Shown here piece after piece: positions 6,705 through 10,547 of a stretch of DNA of 10,547 bases. Location: assembly GCA_005239615.1 (NCBI GenBank), contig SBBR01000030.1, positions 1 through 10,547 on the forward strand, read 5' to 3'. Source of the DNA: an archaeon (GTDB lineage: Archaea; Iainarchaeota; Iainarchaeia; Iainarchaeales; Iainarchaeaceae). The notes below the pieces were generated by a model, which worked only from the letters and a program-made list of their open reading frames with translations, was not told the DNA's origin and searched no databases. Position 1 is the stretch's first letter, and every line of letters begins with the position of its first letter. The position numbers were made by a program, and so were the translations under genes.

Positions 6705-8474
6705 TCACTTCCTTGCCTCGCCTACAATTTTATTGAACTGCGAATCCACCATGCCCATTATCTCCCCTCCCCTTCTCGTGAAGTCCTTTTCCGGGGTTTC
6801 CTTCATCCTCGCGATGTCCTGCCTTGCCTTCAAGGAGGTGATGACCTTGAGCTGCACGCCTTGCTCTATTGCGCCAAGGGCACGGTCATGGAAGTGGAGT
6901 ATTACCTTGAGCATGGCTACCTGCTTGTCGAGGGAGGTATACGCATCCACCTCGGAATAGGCTGACTGCTGGAGGAAGTCCTCCCTTATCATCCTCGTGG
7001 CATCTAGCACAGCTTGCTCCTTTTCAGGAAGGGCGTCGGGCCCGACCAGCTGGACAATTTCCTGCAACTCGGCCTCCTTCTGCAGCAACGCCATGGCCCT
7101 CTGCCTGTTCGTGCTCCATTCCTTGGACACGCTTTTCACGTAGGTGGCATCAAGGGTGTCAGTGTAGAGCGAGTAGCTCTTGAGCCAGTTGATTGCCGGG
7201 AAGTGTCTTCTCTGCGCGAGCTTTGCGTCGAGAGCCCAGAAGACTTTTGTCACGCGTAGGGTGTTCTGCGACACAGGCTCTGAGATGTCTCCTCCGGGAG
7301 GAGAAACAGCGCCAATGACGGAAACAGAACCCACGCGCTCCTTCTTGCCAATGCATGCAATCCTTCCAGCGCGCTCGTAGAACTCGGCGAGCCTGCGCGC
7401 TAGGTAAGCTGGATAGCCTTCCTCGCCTGGCATCTCTTCAATCCTGCCGGAAATCTCCCTCATTGCTTCGGCCCACCTTGAGGTGGAGTCAGCCATGAGC
7501 GCGACATCATAACCCATGTCACGGTAGTATTCTGCAATTGTGATGCCAGTGTACACTGATGCTTCGCGTGCCGCAACAGGCATGTTTGAAGTGTTCGCAA
7601 TCAGCACGGTGCGCTGCATGAGCGGCTTTTTCGTCTTCGGGTCTATGAGTTCGGGAAACTCCGTCAGCACTTCAGTCATCTCATTCCCGCGCTCGCCGCA
7701 GCCGATGTACACAATGACCTGCGCGTCGCTGTATTTTGCAAGGGCTTGCTGGGCCACAGTTTTGCCGCTCCCGAACGGCCCCGGTATTGCCGCGACCCCG
7801 CCCTTTGCAATTGGGAAGAACGTGTCCAAAATGCGCTGGCCGGTGACAAGCGGCGTGGCGGGAGCCATCTTCTCTGCATATGGCCTCGGTTTCCTGACTT
7901 CCCACTTCTGCATGAGCGTTATCTCGTGCTTCTGGCTGCCATCTTTTACAACCGCTACAACATCCTCCACCGTGAAGCTGCCCTTCTTTATCTCCATAAT
8001 CTCGCCCTTGACGCCGTGGGGCACCATTATCCTATGCAGTATGATTTCCGTTTCCTGGACCTCGCCGATGATGTCGCCGCCCTTTACGTGGTCGCCCCTC
8101 TTGGCGGCGGGTGTGAATGCCCATTTCTTTTTCCTGTCAAGTGCGTTCGCCGTGACTCCGCGGCCGATGAAGCTTCCTGTTTTCTTGAGGATTTCGCCAA
8201 GAGGCCTTTGTATGCCGTCGTAAATAGATTCCAGTAGGCCAGGGCCCAGCTCAACCGAGAGAGGAAGTTCGGTGTTGATGACCTTCTCGCCAGGCCGCAG
8301 GCCCGAGGTGTCTTCATAAACCTGGATTGTCGCAAGCTCCCCGTCCAGCTTGATTATCTCTCCAATCAGCTGCTGCCCGCCCACTTTCACGACGTCGTAC
8401 ATCTTCGCGCCCAGCATCTTCTCGGCGATGACAACCGGCCCGGAAATTTTCCTCAACTCGCCTGCACTTCCCAT
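6705..8474 (-). CDS. atpA: A-type ATP synthase subunit A (catalytic head subunit)
   Basis: Subunit A binds and makes ATP at the A/B interface. From ATG 8474 the protein has 589 residues, typical for the family. Walker A is GPFGSGKT (232-239). The catalytic glutamate lies in GCGERGNEM (258-266, Glu261) and the Walker B region in DVALMADSTSRWAEA (323-337). The alpha/beta signature is PAINWLKSYS (426-435). Residues about 115-190 are the extra bulge domain that marks A/V-type A subunits and is absent from F-type beta. No intein interrupts the P-loop, a site where some archaeal A subunits carry one. The frame is open to 8588, but the added 38 residues are not family-like and GGAGGG precedes ATG 8474. 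The stop TGA (6705-6707) abuts atpB. Confidence 0.97.
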   Translation of the reverse strand: MGSAGELRKISGPVVIAEKMLGAKMYDVVKVGGQQLIGEIIKLDGELATIQVYEDTSGLRPGEKVINTELPLSVELGPGLLESIYDGIQRPLGEILKKTGSFIGRGVTANALDRKKKWAFTPAAKRGDHVKGGDIIGEVQETEIILHRIMVPHGVKGEIMEIKKGSFTVEDVVAVVKDGSQKHEITLMQKWEVRKPRPYAEKMAPATPLVTGQRILDTFFPIAKGGVAAIPGPFGSGKTVAQQALAKYSDAQVIVYIGCGERGNEMTEVLTEFPELIDPKTKKPLMQRTVLIANTSNMPVAAREASVYTGITIAEYYRDMGYDVALMADSTSRWAEAMREISGRIEEMPGEEGYPAYLARRLAEFYERAGRIACIGKKERVGSVSVIGAVSPPGGDISEPVSQNTLRVTKVFWALDAKLAQRRHFPAINWLKSYSLYTDTLDATYVKSVSKEWSTNRQRAMALLQKEAELQEIVQLVGPDALPEKEQAVLDATRMIREDFLQQSAYSEVDAYTSLDKQVAMLKVILHFHDRALGAIEQGVQLKVITSLKARQDIARMKETPEKDFTRRGGEIMGMVDSQFNKIVGEARK

Positions 8475-8480
8475 TTTTTT

Positions 8481-8486
8481 CCCTCC
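8481..8486 (-). promoter_or_regulatory. Ribosome binding site of atpA
   Basis: GGAGGG on the minus strand lies 6 nt before ATG 8474, an ideal Shine-Dalgarno match and spacing. It decides this start over upstream in-frame codons. Confidence 0.7.
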
Positions 8487-8510
8487 AACCGAAGTTTCCT
8501 CAATCCAGAA

Positions 8511-8518
8511 TAATTTAT
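8511..8518 (-). promoter_or_regulatory. TATA-like box in the atpF-atpA gap, candidate internal promoter
   Basis: ATAAATTA on the minus strand is centred about 40 bp before the atpA ATG. That predicts a transcript start near 8489 and a leader of about 15 nt carrying the GGAGGG site. It lies in a 110-bp gap that is long for neighbouring genes in one operon. An extra promoter for A-B-D would help supply three copies each of A and B per complex. This is inference from position and composition. Confidence 0.4.
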
Positions 8519-8584
8519 GGCTTCTAAGCCCTCCGGTGCCTTTGCCTTTCAGCCGCCTCCACCCAAAAATGTCCACACGTCCAT

Positions 8585-8911
8585 TCATTTCATGAGCTCA
8601 AATCCGAGCGCCTTCTTGACCTGGCTCGCGAGCGAGTCCTTCTGCTCCATCGGGCCGTTCTTGTCGGGCACGACGATTATTACCGGCTTTGCTGCGTGGT
8701 CAAGCTTTTTTTTCAGGCGCCAGTCAAGTGCGTCCATTATCTTCTCGCTCGTGATAATCACCCCAGCATCCTCCACGCCCATGAGCTCATCGATTTTCCT
8801 CTCTGCATCCTTTCCCTCGGCAGGATAAACTTCCTGCACCCCTGCGAGCCTGAAGCCGGTGCATGTCGGCCCATCGGCAACCACTATTATCTTCCCGAAA
8901 CCAGAATCCAT
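8585..8911 (-). CDS. atpF: A-type ATP synthase subunit F (central stalk)
   Basis: Subunit F binds subunit D on the central stalk. The 108-residue protein is the usual size. It has the Rossmann-like pattern of the family: KIIVVADGPTCTGFRLAGV at 7-25, then VEDAGVIITSEKI (46-58) and KPVIIVVPDKNG (75-86). The ATG at 8911 is preceded by GGGTG with 5 nt spacing. It is separated from atpC by 92 bp and from atpA by 110 bp, without visible genes in either gap. Confidence 0.93.
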   Translation of the reverse strand: MDSGFGKIIVVADGPTCTGFRLAGVQEVYPAEGKDAERKIDELMGVEDAGVIITSEKIMDALDWRLKKKLDHAAKPVIIVVPDKNGPMEQKDSLASQVKKALGFELMK

Positions 8912-9003
8912 TCTTACACCCTTCTCCCTTCACCAGCCCAATCTTGCCTTTTCTATGCCATCACTTGGCCATGTTTTGCCCTACGTTTCCGCAACGCCTT
9001 CGG

Positions 9004-10101
9004 TCACCAAACCTGGACTATCATTTCCTGAAGCTCTGCCGCGGGGATGCCGAATTCCTTTGCCCTCACTATTTTCCTTATGTTGGAGACCTCCTCTTCC
9101 TTCAGGGAGAGGAAGCCTGCGATGGCGCCGACAGAGAGCACGCTGTTGCGCAGCAGCTTCAGGCCCTTTTTGGCAACCGCCTTCTCCACCGCGGTCTCGA
9201 GCGGGATTATACTCCCGCTCTTCTTGTAGGACTCGATCGCCTTTCCGAGTGAGAAGTTCCTCTCGAAATGCTTGGCTGCCTCCTCCACGTTTTTGGCCGC
9301 GGCTGCCTGCCTGAGCTTGTCTATTGAAACAGTGCCGTGGCCGAGGACCGCCTTCATGGCTTTTCCCTCTGAGAGGCCTTCCTTCTTCGCGCGCAGCACT
9401 CCCGAAATGTTCTTTGCGTCTGCCTGCGCCCTTGCCATTTTCGTGATTACCCTCTCGCTGCCGTATGCCCCCGCATTCATCGTCACGAGTTTGGAGTAAT
9501 AGCAGTCGTCGAGGGCGGTGAGGAGGTGCACAGCATCCTTGTCCTTATCGTATTCCTTCATCGCCTTGCCGAGCACCCTCCCATAATCAGTGCCGCCGAG
9601 CTCGATTACTGCTTCTTTCATGCCCTTTGCATCAATCACCTTGTTCAGCCTGCCCTTGGAGAGCACGCCGACATCCGTTATGTACTGGCTGTACTGCTCC
9701 TTCGCTTGGCCGAGGTGCTTCGCGAGCAGGATTATCTTGACGTTGTTAATTTCGTACTTCTCGAACATCGCAAGGAGAACAGGCCTCACTTCCTTTGGGG
9801 TTATCCTGAGTATCTTCCTCATTACCCCTGAGAAGTTCCTGCTGAGAGCGAGCTCTATCTGGTCCGCAACTGTCTTTTCCCTGAGCGCCGCGCCCACAAG
9901 GTCAGGCCTGTACTGCGTCTTCTCGATGATGGAGAACACTTCGTCCACGCTTTTCGCGTCCATGAGCGCTTTCATTTCCTTCTCTCCGAGCAGCGATGCC
10001 TTCATCGCCTTGACGCGGCTGTTTGCATACCCGAACTTGAGTACCCTAGCCATCAGGCTTGAGCCGAGCGACGGGAGGCCAGTGGACATCGCAAAAGTCA
10101 T
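9004..10101 (-). CDS. atpC: A-type ATP synthase subunit C (stalk-to-ring adaptor)
   Basis: Subunit C (V-ATPase d/AC39 family) is the funnel-shaped protein that couples the D/F stalk to the membrane c/K ring. The protein has 365 residues, close to the family norm, and is almost fully helical. Recognisable segments are FGYANSRVKAMKASLL near the N-terminus, the repeated three-helix pattern with EKYEINNVKIILLAKHLG in the middle, and a C-terminus rich in NIRKIVRAKEFGIPAAELQ. The ATG at 10101 overlaps the atpE stop as ATGA, implying coupled translation, and GGAGG lies 9 nt upstream. Mets at residues 5 and 17 are possible later starts. Confidence 0.94.
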   Translation of the reverse strand: MTFAMSTGLPSLGSSLMARVLKFGYANSRVKAMKASLLGEKEMKALMDAKSVDEVFSIIEKTQYRPDLVGAALREKTVADQIELALSRNFSGVMRKILRITPKEVRPVLLAMFEKYEINNVKIILLAKHLGQAKEQYSQYITDVGVLSKGRLNKVIDAKGMKEAVIELGGTDYGRVLGKAMKEYDKDKDAVHLLTALDDCYYSKLVTMNAGAYGSERVITKMARAQADAKNISGVLRAKKEGLSEGKAMKAVLGHGTVSIDKLRQAAAAKNVEEAAKHFERNFSLGKAIESYKKSGSIIPLETAVEKAVAKKGLKLLRNSVLSVGAIAGFLSLKEEEVSNIRKIVRAKEFGIPAAELQEMIVQVW

Positions 10102-10547
10102 TTTTTCCTGCCTCCGAAAATTTCGAGGTAAATGAACTTTCTTAGCTCGTCTTCCTTCTGCGCAAAGATTGACTCGAGCGAATTGTCGATGCTTATGCTC
10201 CCGTCAGAGCTCGTCACTATCGCGCCGCCGGCAATCTCCGCATCTTCTGCGGAAACATTTTTCGAGAGCCTCTTCGCGAGAGCCTGGTCGCGCCTGTTGA
10301 CCTTGACAACAGCGCCTTTCCCTATATCATTTTCTGCGTGCGAGATGAGCCTCTTCACGAGCTTCTCGTAGGTAGCCTTGTCTTCAGGCAGCGCGCTGAA
10401 CTCATTCCAAATTTTCCCCAGACCCTGCTGGAGCACCTTGTTCTGCGCCTCGCTCGTGAGCTTCTTGGCCTTGAGCTGAATGGCGCTGAGCCTCTCAGCC
10501 CTCTCTGCCGCAGCTTGTCTTTCAGCCCTCTCCTTTGCCTCCGCGAC
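10098..10547 (-). CDS. atpE: A-type ATP synthase subunit E (peripheral stalk), 5' end cut off
   Basis: Subunit E pairs with subunit H in the peripheral stalks that hold the head still. The frame runs without a stop from 10100 to the window edge, so 149 C-terminal codons are present and the true start lies outside. The visible N-terminal part (VAEAKERAERQAAAERAERL and on) is an Ala/Glu/Arg-rich coiled coil. The C-terminal half is the globular domain that contacts the head, with IGKGAVVKVNRRDQ and the hallmark IAGGAIVTSSDGSISIDNSL, ending FIYLEIFGGRKK. A GTG at 10436 is inside the coiled coil and is not the start. Family members are near 190-200 residues, so roughly 40-50 codons are missing. 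Confidence 0.9.
   Translation of the reverse strand, partial: VAEAKERAERQAAAERAERLSAIQLKAKKLTSEAQNKVLQQGLGKIWNEFSALPEDKATYEKLVKRLISHAENDIGKGAVVKVNRRDQALAKRLSKNVSAEDAEIAGGAIVTSSDGSISIDNSLESIFAQKEDELRKFIYLEIFGGRKK

Noticed and set aside
7540..8237. Plus-strand open frames of 163-227 codons opposite atpA
   Set aside because: They are antisense shadows of the catalytic subunit gene, with low-complexity or unrelated translations and no promoter or ribosome binding site.
8475..8588. N-terminal extension of atpA by 38 codons
   Set aside because: The extra residues are unlike any A subunit, and the strong GGAGGG site plus a TATA-like box fall inside the extension.
8912..9003. Small gene in the atpC-atpF gap
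   Set aside because: Minus-strand ATGs here open frames of only two or three codons. No promoter or palindrome stands out.

Overview
This is archaeal DNA. The right-hand 6 kb is an A-type (archaeal) ATP synthase operon, and the left part carries two archaeal-type regulators (TrmB family and HTH_10/bacterio-opsin-activator type). At least one gene has a TATA-like box about 25 bp upstream of its ATG, as expected for leaderless archaeal transcripts. Ribosome binding sites of the GGAGG/GGTGA type precede several atp genes. I cannot name the phylum from the sequence alone; a methanogen-related or DPANN lineage would both fit.

Layout. (1) 58-809, plus strand: a TrmB-family regulator broken by a one-base frameshift near 533-542. 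(2) 810-936: an AT-rich spacer with several short palindromes and a strong TATA box. (3) 937-1635, plus strand: an HTH_10 transcription factor whose 3' end overlaps the next gene tail to tail by 14 bp. (4) 1622-3337, minus strand: a cobalamin-binding radical SAM enzyme. (5) 3425-4477, plus strand: a threonine synthase-like PLP enzyme, divergent from the radical SAM gene across a short shared promoter region. (6) 4491-4554: a large nested hairpin at the convergent ends of the PLP gene and the ATP synthase operon. (7) 4535-10547, minus strand, read right to left: atpE (cut by the window edge), atpC, atpF, atpA, atpB, atpD.

How the genes work together. The atp genes encode the soluble catalytic head (A and B), the central stalk (D, F and C) and one peripheral stalk subunit (E) of the A1Ao ATP synthase. 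The membrane subunits (H, I and K) should lie beyond the right edge. E and C overlap by 4 bp and A and B are close or overlapping, but the C-F, F-A and B-D gaps are each about 90-110 bp. A TATA-like box precedes atpA, so the head genes may have their own promoter.

The left half is accessory-like. The divergent pair of a cobalamin radical SAM enzyme and an atypical threonine synthase homologue is the part most likely to hold undescribed chemistry, but its substrates cannot be read from sequence. I found no mobile elements, CRISPR arrays, tRNA or rRNA genes. No stretch over 300 bases lacks a gene.
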